A stretch of DNA of 64,000 nucleotides from the NCBI RefSeq assembly GCF_004458765.1, contig NZ_SPJX01000510.1:124001-188000 (forward strand). The letters are read 5' to 3'. Origin of the DNA: Microvirga pakistanensis (lineage in GTDB: Bacteria > Pseudomonadota > Alphaproteobacteria > Rhizobiales > Beijerinckiaceae). Each line of letters opens with the position of its first letter. The first letter of the stretch is position 1. The notes below the pieces were generated by a model. The model ran no database searches and was not told where the DNA came from. It saw only the letters and a program-made list of their open reading frames with translations. This document shows positions 24,274 through 32,318 of this stretch, one piece after another. The position numbers and the translations under genes were made by a program.

Positions 24274-24741
24274 ATGTATCTCGAGATACTGGCCGCGTTG
24301 GAGACATCCTGGCTGGGCCATGCCGGTCGCCATTCGGCATGGCTCTATACGGCCGCTAACCTGCTTCACGTCCTCGGAGCCGCCTTTGTCGTGGGGGGCA
24401 TCGCGGTCTTCGATCTCAAGGTCCTGGCGGAGCACGGAAAGAATGCGCAGCAGGTAGGCCGTTATGCCATCCCGCTTGCGGCCTCGGGGCTCGCGCTGCA
24501 AGTTCCCTCGGGCATTCTTCTTCTGGCCGTCGAGGCGCGGGCCCTCGGCACCAATCCGGCCTTCTATGCGAAGCTGGCATTCATCGCCGTCGGACTCGCC
24601 AACGTCGCCCTCTTCCATTTCCGCTTCGGCGCTGCGCTGCGCACAGGCGTGTTGCCGCCGGACGCACGCTTTTATGCTCTCACTTCCTTGATCGCGTGGA
24701 TCGCCACCCTCTTGGCCGGAAGAATGATCGCCTATCTCTAA
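24274..24741 (+). CDS. Small integral membrane protein (DUF6644/DUF2214-like)
   Basis: A 155-residue membrane protein with four predicted helices: LYTAANLLHVLGAAFVVGGI, IPLAASGLALQVPSGILLLA, FYAKLAFIAVGLANVALFHF and YALTSLIAWIATLLAGRMIA. The His in LLHVLG within the first helix and the second His in LFHF could bind a heme or metal, as suspected for related families, but this is not shown. The start MYLEILAALETSWLGHAGRH lies 4 bp after the DUF6152-like gene, so both probably serve one envelope function. Function unknown. Confidence 0.75.
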   Translation: MYLEILAALETSWLGHAGRHSAWLYTAANLLHVLGAAFVVGGIAVFDLKVLAEHGKNAQQVGRYAIPLAASGLALQVPSGILLLAVEARALGTNPAFYAKLAFIAVGLANVALFHFRFGAALRTGVLPPDARFYALTSLIAWIATLLAGRMIAYL

Positions 24742-24848
24742 AGCATCGTTCGTGCGGACCCGGAGGGCGCCGGACGATGCTCTCCTCTAAAGGTGGAGAA
24801 TCGGATGAGATCCCAAAGGTAGAATCCACTTTTGGGTCCGATGCTCTA
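24742..24848. repeat. Intergenic palindromic element, two nested inverted repeats
   Basis: AGCATCGT (24742-24749) pairs with ACGATGCT (24774-24781). A second palindrome follows: TCGGA (24801-24805) and CCCAAA (24812-24817) pair with TTTGGG (24831-24836) and TCCGA (24837-24841). The wording, including GATGCTCTA at the end, resembles dispersed intergenic repeats that I remember from Hyphomicrobiales genomes. It begins directly after a stop codon and could also end transcription. Confidence 0.5.
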
Positions 24849-24869
24849 GGCTTCGACTCTTCTCAAGCT

Positions 24870-24905
24870 GCAAGACTTGTTCTTACGGCAAGACTTGTTC
24901 TTACG
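24870..24905 (+). repeat. Perfect 18-bp tandem duplication
   Basis: The 18-mer GCAAGACTTGTTCTTACG occurs at 24870-24887 and again at 24888-24905, directly before the lytic transglycosylase ATG. The duplication spaces the start away from the upstream element and may be a recent slippage event. Confidence 0.9.
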
Positions 24906-24914
24906 GGATGTGAC

Positions 24915-25757
24915 ATGCGTGTCTGGCTGTTGCCACTCTGTGGAGTTCTCGCTGTCTGCGAGACGGGTTGGGCCGCCACGTCGAATGCGGGGGAAACCGT
25001 CGAGCAGGCGTTGTGCCGTCTCATCGAGGGAGCGGCGCAACGCCAGGACCTTCCACGCGGCTTCCTGACCCGGCTGATCTGGCAGGAAAGCTCATTCCGC
25101 ACGAGCGTCGTGAGCCCGGCCGGGGCTCAAGGCGTCGCGCAATTCATGCCCGGCACCGCGAGGGAGCGCGGACTGGCCGACCCGTTCGACCCGGAGCAGG
25201 CAATCCCCGCAGCCGCGGAGCTGATCGCCGAGCTTTCGAAGCGCTTCGGCAATCTCGGCTTGGCGGCAGCGGCCTATAACGGCGGGCCCGCACGGGTCTC
25301 CTCGTGGCTGGAAGGACGGGGCGAGCTGCCCGCCGAGACGAGAAACTATGTGGCCTCCATCACGGGGCGGTCGGCAGAGGAATGGGCGGAGGATCTGAAG
25401 AAATCCCGTGCGCAGGAGCCGGAAGAGAGGCAGCCGGAAGGTTGCCTGCAGATCGTCGCGGTCCTGCGTCAGCCCGGACGTGGCGACGAGATCGAGGCTC
25501 CGCTCGCCCCTTGGGGCGTTCAGTTGGCCGGCAACTTTTCGAAAGCGCGGGCTCTATCTTCATATAGGCGTGCCAGCACGACCTATGCATCCGTACTGAA
25601 GGATATGCGGCCGATGATCATCGGAACGAGGCTGCGTTATCGCGGAACAAGAGCGTTCTATCGCGTCCGCATCCCTGCCGAGTCCCGCAAGAGCGGAGAG
25701 GAGCTCTGCCAGAAGATCCGGTCCCTAGGCGGCAGCTGCGTAGTTCTGCCAAGTTGA
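24915..25757 (+). CDS. Periplasmic lytic transglycosylase with SLT and SPOR domains
   Basis: Cleaves the MurNAc-GlcNAc bond of peptidoglycan non-hydrolytically, giving 1,6-anhydro-MurNAc ends. MRVWLLPLCGVLAVCETGWA is a signal peptide. The SLT domain spans about residues 35-155: IWQESSFRTSVVSPAGAQG carries the catalytic Glu, then VAQFMPGTARERGLADPFD and LAAAAYNGGPARV. The last 70 residues (STTYASVLKDMRPMIIGTRL to the end) resemble a SPOR domain that binds denuded glycan at division sites. The length is 280 residues. Its product, anhydro-muropeptides, is what the recycling cluster at 44-57 kb consumes, though the two loci are separate. Confidence 0.87.
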   Translation: MRVWLLPLCGVLAVCETGWAATSNAGETVEQALCRLIEGAAQRQDLPRGFLTRLIWQESSFRTSVVSPAGAQGVAQFMPGTARERGLADPFDPEQAIPAAAELIAELSKRFGNLGLAAAAYNGGPARVSSWLEGRGELPAETRNYVASITGRSAEEWAEDLKKSRAQEPEERQPEGCLQIVAVLRQPGRGDEIEAPLAPWGVQLAGNFSKARALSSYRRASTTYASVLKDMRPMIIGTRLRYRGTRAFYRVRIPAESRKSGEELCQKIRSLGGSCVVLPS

Positions 25758-25788
25758 AAAAGCCCGGATCTCTCGATCCGGGCTTTTT
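25757..25788. terminator. Strong bidirectional terminator
   Basis: A 14-bp stem, 25757-25770 with 25775-25788, four-base loop TCTC, with A5 and T5 at its ends, between convergent genes. Confidence 0.9.
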
Positions 25789-25797
25789 CTGAAACTC

Positions 25798-26580
25798 TTA
25801 TCGCCTCTGAGGCCGCAGGGACCGTGCCAGCTCGCGGATAACGTTGTCCTCGATGCTGAGATTGAGATCGTCGCTCTCATCCTCGGCAATCTCCACGTCG
25901 GTCGAGGGCTGGGGCACCGGTTGCGCCTGGGGCCTGCCTTGCGCGGCGGGCGCCGCTCTGTCGGCCGGCCCAGCGGGGGATGCAGGGGCTTGGACGGGTT
26001 CGACCTCAGCCGGGAGCCTGGTCTGCGGCGGCTGCTGGGGATAGGCACGTCCACCGCTGTAGCGGTTCTCCAGCGTGTCGAGCAGGCTGTTGAGCGATGC
26101 GTTCGTCAGCGGAACCTCCGGCACTTGCGGCGGGCCGTTGAGGGCGATCGAGCGATTCTGGTAAGCGGCATCTGACGTGATGTCGGGCCCGAACCAGGAG
26201 AGCGGGCGGAAGTCGCGGGCCTCTTCCTCGCTCTCGAACGAGACGGAGATCATGTCGAGCGGTCCCGGCGTCACGAAGCGAGCGATCTGAACGTCACGCG
26301 TACCGACGGTCAGATGCGTCAGCAGGTAATCGATCTTTCCCGGCGTTACATCGAGAAGGGCCTCCGCATGTGCCCGCGGCACATCCGTACGCTCCTCGAC
26401 AGGACCGTTCGCTCCCGTGTGAACGAGAACGAGACTTCCCTTGTCTCCATCTACGATCACGAAAGAGCTCCGGTCGGCTTGGTTCGGGAAATGACCTTCC
26501 GTGACCCGGTTGCCGCCTCTCTCTTTCCTGATCAGGCGCGCAAGAGACGAGGCAATGAGATAACGTCTGTAAGCAACCAT
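25798..26580 (-). CDS. CYTH-like domain protein with Pro-rich C-terminal tail
   Basis: A 260-residue protein I can only place tentatively. The N-terminal 150 residues start MVAYRRYLIASSLARLIRKE, then GGNRVTEGHFPNQADRSSFV. This pattern of a basic beta strand and an E-G-x-F-P turn recalls the CYTH/triphosphate tunnel fold, but the canonical E-x-E-x-K opening is missing, so catalysis is doubtful. Residues about 175-225 are rich in Pro, Gln and Ala (YPQQPPQTRLPAEVEPVQAP), and the end is acidic (EIAEDESDDLNLSIEDN). No signal peptide is seen. The ATG at 26578-26580 is preceded by AGAGAG. It is monocistronic. Confidence 0.5.
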   Translation of the reverse strand: MVAYRRYLIASSLARLIRKERGGNRVTEGHFPNQADRSSFVIVDGDKGSLVLVHTGANGPVEERTDVPRAHAEALLDVTPGKIDYLLTHLTVGTRDVQIARFVTPGPLDMISVSFESEEEARDFRPLSWFGPDITSDAAYQNRSIALNGPPQVPEVPLTNASLNSLLDTLENRYSGGRAYPQQPPQTRLPAEVEPVQAPASPAGPADRAAPAAQGRPQAQPVPQPSTDVEIAEDESDDLNLSIEDNVIRELARSLRPQRR

Positions 26581-26927
26581 TTTAAGCTCTCTGATACAAT
26601 GCGCGAGGTCTCTGTCTGCGTTTAGAACGCGCCTGATCAACATTCAACAGAATGAGGTTCCGTTCATATCATGCATGCCGGGCAGGCATACCTTGCAAGA
26701 CGGAAACATTCCGGCGTGATGACAAGCGGATCTTTTCAGACCGACAACATCCTGTGTTCGCTTATGTTGGCGCTCGGGAATCAAACTTCAATGGAATACA
26801 TCAGAAGGTTCTAAGGAATTGCGAACGGGGTTAACACCCACCGTAAAGGTATTTCAGAACATTTCGCGGATACATATCCATGGGGTGCACACGATACTCA
26901 CGTGCGTGCGCACCCGCAGGAAGAACA
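26581..26927. other. Intergenic region of 347 bp without a recognisable gene
   Basis: Lower in GC than its surroundings. It contains a small hairpin, ATGCC-N5-GGCAT, near 26676-26690, and a longer imperfect one ending in GCACCC around 26880-26915. I found no promoter, RNA family or repeat I could name. A GGAAC box here has the wrong spacing. Confidence 0.4.
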
Positions 26928-28109
26928 TCAAGACCGCAGCAGACCACGCGCTGCGAGATTTCGCATCAAAGCGACGAGGCCGAATGTCCACGGCTCACAT
27001 TCTGAACTCGGCCTCATCCGGTTCACGAGCCTCCCAAACTGTGGCGCCGCGATCGTAACGATATCGCCTGCCTTGTGCGTGAATCCCATTCCCGGTTGGT
27101 CACGATCCTGTGTCGGCGCGAACATTGTTCCAAGAAACAGCACGAAGCCATCGGGATACTGATGATGAGGCCCGAGCGTCTGCGCAACGAGGTCCTCGGG
27201 ATCGCGGCTGATCTTCATGATGGACGACGAGCCTTCGAGCCTGAAGCCATCCTCGCCCTCCACGGTCAACGTCACCGTCGTGCTGCGCACGTCGTCCAGA
27301 GAGAAGCTCTCATCGAAGAAGCGTACGAACGGTCCTATCGCACAGGAGGCATTGTTGTCCTTCGCCTTCGACAAGAGCAACGCGGATCGGCCCTCGAAAT
27401 CGCGAAGGTTTACATCGTTGCCCAAGCTCGCCCCGACGATTCTGCCATCGGCCGTGACGACGATCACCACCTCAGGCTCCGGATTGTTCCAAGTGGATTT
27501 GGGGTGCAGACCCGCATCCATGAAAGCGCCTACAGCCGAAAGCGTCGGCGCCTTTGTGAAGACCTCCGCATCGGGTCCGATGCCCACTTCAAGATACTGG
27601 CTCCATGCTCCCTGGGCGACGAGCACGTCCTTCAGGGTCATCGCCTCCGGCGAGCCCGGTTTGAGGCGGCTGAGATCATCCCCCACGAGACGCAGAACCT
27701 CCGCGCGGATGGCGGCCGCGGCGCTCGCATCGCCCCGCGCCCGCTCCTCGATGACGCGCTCCAGCATGGAGACGGCGAAAGTGACGCCGGCCGCCTTGAT
27801 CACCTGAAGGTCGATCGGAGCCAGCAGCCAAGGCTTCGAGGCATCGCGCCCGGAAGGCGTGTTGGCCAGGAGCTCGTCGAGCGAAGCAATCTTCTCGCCC
27901 TGTGCCGCCTTCAGCGCCTGTGCGGGGTTCTCCGTCGCGGACAATTCGCTCATCGTCGCGAAGGTCCCGGAGATGTCGAACACCCCCTCCTCCCGCACGG
28001 CCACTACACAGGGTCCGATGCCCGGGCGCCAGACTCGCCCCGCGAGGGCTCCCCGATAGCCGTCGATGGGAAGGATCTCCGCGGCATTCAATGAAGACAG
28101 ACGGTTCAC
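26928..28109 (-). CDS. Fumarylacetoacetate hydrolase (FAH) family protein
   Basis: A 393-residue FAH-superfamily enzyme acting on a keto acid with a divalent metal. The GTG start at 28107-28109, with AAGGAG upstream, gives VNRLSSLNAAEILPIDGYRG; the open frame upstream is rejected. NPEPEVVIVV, GASLGNDVNLRDFEGRSALL and LSKAKDNNASCAIGPFV hold the conserved metal-binding Glu residues and the active-site Lys. The long N-terminal part (about 170 residues) is typical of the roughly 390-residue subgroup that includes 2-keto-3-deoxy-sugar-acid dehydratases. A DapA-family gene 2 kb away could act in a similar sugar-acid pathway, but they are not in one operon. Confidence 0.82.
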   Translation of the reverse strand: MNRLSSLNAAEILPIDGYRGALAGRVWRPGIGPCVVAVREEGVFDISGTFATMSELSATENPAQALKAAQGEKIASLDELLANTPSGRDASKPWLLAPIDLQVIKAAGVTFAVSMLERVIEERARGDASAAAAIRAEVLRLVGDDLSRLKPGSPEAMTLKDVLVAQGAWSQYLEVGIGPDAEVFTKAPTLSAVGAFMDAGLHPKSTWNNPEPEVVIVVTADGRIVGASLGNDVNLRDFEGRSALLLSKAKDNNASCAIGPFVRFFDESFSLDDVRSTTVTLTVEGEDGFRLEGSSSIMKISRDPEDLVAQTLGPHHQYPDGFVLFLGTMFAPTQDRDQPGMGFTHKAGDIVTIAAPQFGRLVNRMRPSSECEPWTFGLVALMRNLAARGLLRS

Positions 28110-28240
28110 AGGCGGGCGCTCCTTGATTCCTCGAAGAGCTTTCTCGCTCTTCCTAGCGGTGAATATAGCGAACGGGACGGTAGAGCCCAGGGACAAAAAC
28201 GCAATGCCGGATCGACTCACGTCTTGTGAAAGACGCGGCC

Positions 28241-28266
28241 GGAACAAACGCCTTTTATCCTCCGTT
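28241..28266 (+). promoter_or_regulatory. EcfG-type promoter of the Pro-rich small gene
   Basis: GGAAC (28241-28245), 17 bases and CGTT (28263-28266) match the EcfG consensus exactly, about 42 bp upstream of the ATG at 28308. Confidence 0.75.
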
Positions 28267-28307
28267 GCGAACCGGAGCATTGCCCAATCTTGAAAGGAAG
28301 GTCGGCC

Positions 28308-28526
28308 ATGTCAGACACGCCAAATCCGACGCCGCCGCAGCCCGACGTGCCCAATCCTGCCCCTCAGCCTGTCCATCCGGATCCGGGGCCTGCCGGCATT
28401 CCGAGCCCCGGCGAGCCCTTGGGCGTTCCGCCCGGAACGCCCAGCGAAGCGCCCAGCCCGGGCGAGCCTGTCGGCATTCCTCCGTCCAGCCCTCAGGAAA
28501 TCCCCACCGGACCTCTGGGCTCTTAA
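28308..28526 (+). CDS. Small Pro/Gly-rich low-complexity protein (72 aa)
   Basis: A 72-residue protein of near-repetitive composition: MSDTPNPTPPQPDVPNPAPQ, then PSPGEPLGVPPG and PSPGEPVGIPPS, two copies of a P-S-P-G-E-P-x-G-x-P-P unit. It has no hydrophobic segment, Cys or aromatic residue and should be intrinsically disordered in the cytosol. AGGAAGG precedes the ATG. A perfect EcfG-type box upstream indicates expression in the general stress response. I do not recognise a family; hydrophilin-like protection is one possibility. The LOG gene begins 53 bp downstream and may be read from the same promoter. Confidence 0.75.
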   Translation: MSDTPNPTPPQPDVPNPAPQPVHPDPGPAGIPSPGEPLGVPPGTPSEAPSPGEPVGIPPSSPQEIPTGPLGS

Positions 28527-28578
28527 CCGCAGCACAGAGATGTGCTTTCTGCGGACCATGACACAGGAGCTCCTGCCC

Positions 28579-29346
28579 ATGGATAACGGAAGGCCCTCCA
28601 ACGCGGCCCATCTCGCCTCTGCCTCCTATCGGATGGCAGCCCTCGATCAGGATTTCCTGTTGGGGGATTCCATGCGGGGCGTCCGGTTCCAGCTCGAATA
28701 TGCGAAAGCCGAGGAGAGCCTGCGCATCTGGGGCGTGCGCTCCACCATCGTGGTGTTCGGGAGTGCCCGTGTGCGAGAGAATGGGCCGGGACGGCATCCT
28801 TACTGGTACGGAGAGGCCCGCGCCTTCGGAGCCATCGCCTCGAAGCGGGGCGGCGCCTTGACGGCGAACGGCGGCGTGCGTGACAACGTGATCGCGACGG
28901 GCGGCGGCCCCGGCATCATGGAAGCGGCCAATCGCGGCGCATCCGATGTCGGGGCTCCATCCATCGGCTTCAACATCACCCTGCCGCACGAGCAGGAGCC
29001 CAATCCCTATTCGACGCCCGACCTCACCTTTCGCTTCCACTACTTCGCCATGCGCAAAATGCACCTGGCGATGCGCGCCAATGCGCTCGTCGTGTTCCCG
29101 GGCGGCTTCGGCACCCTGGACGAACTCTTCGAAATCCTGACCCTCCGCCAAACCGGCAAGGCGCCGCCTCTGCCGATCGTTCTGTTCGACAAGGCCTATT
29201 GGCAATCCGTCATCAAGTTCGACGCCCTGCTCGATCACGGCATGGTGAGCGCCGACGATCGAAAGCTGGTTCAGTTCGCGGAAAGCGCCGAAGAGACATG
29301 GACCACGCTGGTGGAAAATGGCCTCATCGTCCCCACGTCCGAGTAG
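28579..29346 (+). CDS. LOG family protein (nucleoside-monophosphate phosphoribohydrolase-like)
   Basis: A 255-residue protein of the LOG family, whose members release the base from nucleoside 5'-monophosphates (cytokinin activation in plants, purine or pyrimidine nucleosidases in bacteria). VFGSARVRENG starts the Rossmann-like fold, GGGPGIMEAANRGA and FPGGFGTLDELFEILTL are the two diagnostic motifs; the Glu of GTLDE and the Arg of FAMRKMH are active-site residues. The ATG at 28579 has AGGAG eight bases before it; an ATG at 28558 is less well placed. It may share the EcfG-type promoter of the small gene upstream. Confidence 0.88.
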   Translation: MDNGRPSNAAHLASASYRMAALDQDFLLGDSMRGVRFQLEYAKAEESLRIWGVRSTIVVFGSARVRENGPGRHPYWYGEARAFGAIASKRGGALTANGGVRDNVIATGGGPGIMEAANRGASDVGAPSIGFNITLPHEQEPNPYSTPDLTFRFHYFAMRKMHLAMRANALVVFPGGFGTLDELFEILTLRQTGKAPPLPIVLFDKAYWQSVIKFDALLDHGMVSADDRKLVQFAESAEETWTTLVENGLIVPTSE

Positions 29347-29397
29347 GCCTTGGTCAGGCAGACCGGCACCGCCGGACGTTTATCCCTGGCGGCCCGC

Positions 29398-29423
29398 GGG
29401 AGAGGCACGGGCCCGCCTCTCCC
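29398..29423. terminator. Possible hairpin terminator between convergent genes
   Basis: A perfect 9-bp GC-rich stem (29398-29406 with 29415-29423) and eight-base loop between LOG and SDR genes. It lacks a T tract on either side, so function as an intrinsic terminator is uncertain. Confidence 0.45.
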
Positions 29424-29432
29424 TAAGTGGGA

Positions 29433-30212
29433 TCAGGTCACGGACGAGATCTGCCCGCCATCCACGCGCAGGATCGATCCTGTCATGAAGGAAGCCTTCT
29501 CGCTCGCCAGGAACACGGCGGCGGCAGCGAACTCCTCGATTTCTCCATAGCGGCCCGCAGGAATCCCGGCCCGAGCGGCGGCGGCCACGTCTTCGACGGA
29601 CCGGCCTGTCCGCTCGGCATTCGCCGCATCGAGCTGCTTCAGGCGATCCGTCGCAATGCGTCCCGGCGCAATGGCGTTGACGGTCACCCCGGAGGAGGCC
29701 ACCTCGCTCGACAGCGTCTTGCCCCAGCCGACCAGCGCGGGGCGGATGGCATTCGAGATCGCGAGATTCGGGATCGGCTGAATGACGCCGGACGAGATCA
29801 CCGAGATGATGCGGCCGAACCTGCGCTCGATCATGCCGGGCAGCAGATGATCCGCGATGCGTACCAGATTGACGAACATGGCGTCGAACGATTGCCGCCA
29901 CTGATCGGACGATACGCCCTGCGCCTTTCCGGGAGGCGGGCCGCCGCTGTTGAGCACGAGGATGTCGACGCCCCCGAAGGCGTCCGTCACGTCCTTGGCG
30001 AGGGCGTCGACCTGATCCGCCTTGCCCGTATCGCAGACGAGGGGCAGCACGTTCCGGCCGATCCTCTCGGCGGCCGCCTTGGAACCCTCCATGGTGCGGC
30101 TTGCGATGGCGACGCACGCGCCCTCCTCCGCCAAGCCCTGGGCGATGCCGAAGCCCAGCCCCTTGCTGGCGCCGAGCACCAGCGCGCGCTTTCCTTCCAA
30201 TCCTGTCTTCAT
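29433..30212 (-). CDS. SDR family oxidoreductase lacking the canonical YxxxK
   Basis: A classical-length short-chain dehydrogenase of 259 residues. ALVLGASKGLGFGIAQGLAE is the coenzyme site, LVLNSGGPPPGKAQ replaces the usual NNAG, and ISVISSGVIQPIPNLAIS keeps the catalytic-region serine. Where Tyr-x-x-x-Lys is expected the chain reads ISNAIRPALVGWGKTL, with no Tyr and the Lys displaced. The end, SFMTGSILRVDGGQISSV, is normal. A subgroup of SDRs has this NLAxSNxxR pattern; whether they are active oxidoreductases is unclear. It is transcribed after the DapA-family gene, 17 bp away, and probably acts in the same pathway. Confidence 0.85.
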   Translation of the reverse strand: MKTGLEGKRALVLGASKGLGFGIAQGLAEEGACVAIASRTMEGSKAAAERIGRNVLPLVCDTGKADQVDALAKDVTDAFGGVDILVLNSGGPPPGKAQGVSSDQWRQSFDAMFVNLVRIADHLLPGMIERRFGRIISVISSGVIQPIPNLAISNAIRPALVGWGKTLSSEVASSGVTVNAIAPGRIATDRLKQLDAANAERTGRSVEDVAAAARAGIPAGRYGEIEEFAAAAVFLASEKASFMTGSILRVDGGQISSVT

Positions 30213-30229
30213 GCCCTTGGACTCCTTGT

Positions 30230-31144
30230 TTATTCCGGGCGCTCGATGCGCTGCATCAGCCAGTCGATTTCTGAGATGGTCTCCGGGCTCAGCTTCGGCC
30301 CGGGCTTGCGAAGCGTATCGTGAGCGATGATCCCACGCTTCTTGAGCACGTATTTGCGGACGGCGAGCCCGACACCGGGCTGGGTTTCGTAGCGCACCAG
30401 CGGCAGATGGCGGTCGAAGAGATCGTGCGCCTCCTTGCGCTTGCCCTCTTTGATGAGATTGACGACACCCACCAGCATCTCGGGGTAGGCATAACCCGTC
30501 ATCGCGCCGTCGGCCCCGCGCTCCACCTCGAAGGGGAGGAAGAGACCGCCGTTGCCGCAGAGGATGGAAACGCGGCGTACCTGCCCTGCATCGCTCGCGC
30601 GCCGCAGGGTCGTGATCTTGTCGAGGCCCGGCCAGTCCTCGTGCTTGAGCATGACGCAGGAAGGATTCTGCTCGATGATGCGCATGATCACCTTGGGCGT
30701 CATCACCACATTGGTGGTCAGCGGGTAATCCTGGATCACGAAAGGCACATCCGCGCCGATCGCCTCCACCGCATCGGCATAATAGGACACGATCTGATCA
30801 TCGGTCCTGAGCGTCGAAGGCGGCGCGATCATGACGCCGGCCGCGCCCGCATCCATCGCCTTTGCGGACAAAGCCGACATGGCGGCGAAGCCCGCGGCCG
30901 AGACGCCCACGATCACCGGAACGCGGCCTGACGCGGCCTTCATGACTTGGCGGACGAAGGCCTGCGACTCATCGGCCGTAAGCTTCGGCGCCTCGCCCAT
31001 GATGCCGAGGATCGTCAGGCCCGTCGCGCCAGCCTTGAGATAGGCCTCGACCATCCTGTCGGTGGAGGCCATATCGAGCCGCCCGTCGCTTTCGAAGGGG
31101 GTGGGGCAGATGACATAAACCCCGGCGGCAGAACTCGTGAGCAA
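30230..31144 (-). CDS. Dihydrodipicolinate synthase (DapA) family lyase/dehydratase
   Basis: A class I aldolase-type enzyme of 304 residues. GVYVICPTPFESDGRLDM is the family N-terminus, LTILGIMGEAPKLTADE the pyruvate-carboxylate site (GTTGE in true DapA, here GIMGE), FVIQDYPLTTN holds the catalytic Tyr and SCVMLKHEDWPG the Schiff-base Lys. The altered GIMGE and long C-terminus suggest a keto-deoxy sugar-acid dehydratase or aldolase rather than lysine biosynthesis. The TTG start at 31142-31144 is chosen because GGAGG lies seven bases upstream and no ATG fits. An SDR follows after 17 bp. Confidence 0.86.
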   Translation of the reverse strand: MLTSSAAGVYVICPTPFESDGRLDMASTDRMVEAYLKAGATGLTILGIMGEAPKLTADESQAFVRQVMKAASGRVPVIVGVSAAGFAAMSALSAKAMDAGAAGVMIAPPSTLRTDDQIVSYYADAVEAIGADVPFVIQDYPLTTNVVMTPKVIMRIIEQNPSCVMLKHEDWPGLDKITTLRRASDAGQVRRVSILCGNGGLFLPFEVERGADGAMTGYAYPEMLVGVVNLIKEGKRKEAHDLFDRHLPLVRYETQPGVGLAVRKYVLKKRGIIAHDTLRKPGPKLSPETISEIDWLMQRIERPE

Positions 31145-31260
31145 GGCTTCCTCCCTGGCAGAACAACGGGCTCCCTCCTTACACGCCCTTGGGGGGCTTC
31201 TCCAGGGGCAATACGGGCCCTAGGCTTGGCAATGATCCTGGTCCATGGCACAGGAAAGAA

Positions 31261-32196
31261 ATGTTGTTTCAAAAGCCAGCCAGCCTCCGACCCAGCTCCG
31301 CCAAGCTCTGGCCGTTCACTGCCCGGTTCATCGCCGCGGAGGACAGGCTCGCTCGATCGTTCGAGAGCAAAGGCCCCTGGATGGCCGGGCTCTACGAGTT
31401 CCTGCGCTTCGGCATCAAGCAAGGATGGGCGTGCCTGTTCGGCGGTCTCATGGTGGCCCTGCTGATCGCCACGAAGCTCTGGTATCCGGCAGGTTCACCG
31501 CTCGAGCGCTACGATTTCCTGTTCATCGCAGCCATCCTGATCCAGGCGTCCTTGATCGCAACCCGCCTGGAAACCCTGGAAGAGGCCAAGGTCATCCTGC
31601 TCTTTCATGCCGTCGGCACCGCCATGGAGATCTTCAAGACCTCCGTCGGCTCCTGGGCCTATCCCGAGGCGAGCCTGCTAAGGATCGGCGCGGCACCGCT
31701 CTTTGCAGGCTTCATGTATGCGGCCGTGGGCAGTTACCTTGCTCGCGTGTGGCGCCTCTTCGATTTCCGCTTCACCCATCACCCGCCGGTCTGGACCACG
31801 ATCCTCCTGTCGGTGGGGATCTACATCAACTTCTTCACGCACCACTACATCACGGATGTCCGGCTCGTGCTGTTCGCCCTCACGGCTCTGCTCTTCGGCC
31901 GCACGGTGGTCTACTTCAAGGTCTGGCGCCAGCATCGCCGGATGCCGCTTCTGCTCGGCTTCCTGCTGGTTTCGCTCTTCATCTGGTTTGCCGAGAATAT
32001 CGGCACGGTCACGGGCGCGTGGCTCTATCCGCATCAGATGAAGGAATGGTCGATGGTGCCGCTCACCAAGCTTGGCGCCTGGTTCCTGCTGATGATCATC
32101 TCATACGTGATGATCGCAGCGCTGAACCGGCCGGAACCGTACGTTCAGGAGAAGAAGGCTCCCTCTGCCGTCATACCGGCTCCGGCACAGGCCTAA
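31261..32196 (+). CDS. DUF817 family integral membrane protein
   Basis: A 311-residue polytopic protein, about eight transmembrane helices, of the uncharacterised DUF817 family. Recognisable parts include AKVILLFHAVGTAMEIFKTS, VGSWAYPEASLLRIG, PLFAGFMYAAVGSYLARVWR and WFAENIGTVTGAWLYPHQ. The Trp/Tyr/Pro-rich loops after the helices are conserved in the family. AGGAAAG precedes the ATG at 31261, and the frame extending upstream is not needed. Function unknown; it stands alone between leftward genes. The last 20 residues are Ala/Pro-rich. Confidence 0.85.
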   Translation: MLFQKPASLRPSSAKLWPFTARFIAAEDRLARSFESKGPWMAGLYEFLRFGIKQGWACLFGGLMVALLIATKLWYPAGSPLERYDFLFIAAILIQASLIATRLETLEEAKVILLFHAVGTAMEIFKTSVGSWAYPEASLLRIGAAPLFAGFMYAAVGSYLARVWRLFDFRFTHHPPVWTTILLSVGIYINFFTHHYITDVRLVLFALTALLFGRTVVYFKVWRQHRRMPLLLGFLLVSLFIWFAENIGTVTGAWLYPHQMKEWSMVPLTKLGAWFLLMIISYVMIAALNRPEPYVQEKKAPSAVIPAPAQA

Positions 32197-32318
32197 AACA
32201 GCTCCCAAGCAGCGTATCTGCGCTTAACGCTGTCTTTCATATGAGCGCTATCGTCTTCGTCGCACCCTGGGGCGACAATGCCGTTAGGACACGGCGAGGC
32301 GGCAGGCAGCCGACCCTG

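Noticed and set aside
26639..26661. Possible EcfG box upstream of the CYTH-like gene
   Set aside because: GGAAC is present on the minus strand, but the distance to GTT is 15 bases, two or three short of the consensus spacing.
30230..31144. True dapA for lysine biosynthesis
   Set aside because: The GTTGE motif is GIMGE and the neighbour is an SDR, not lysine genes, so a keto-acid lyase or dehydratase fits better.
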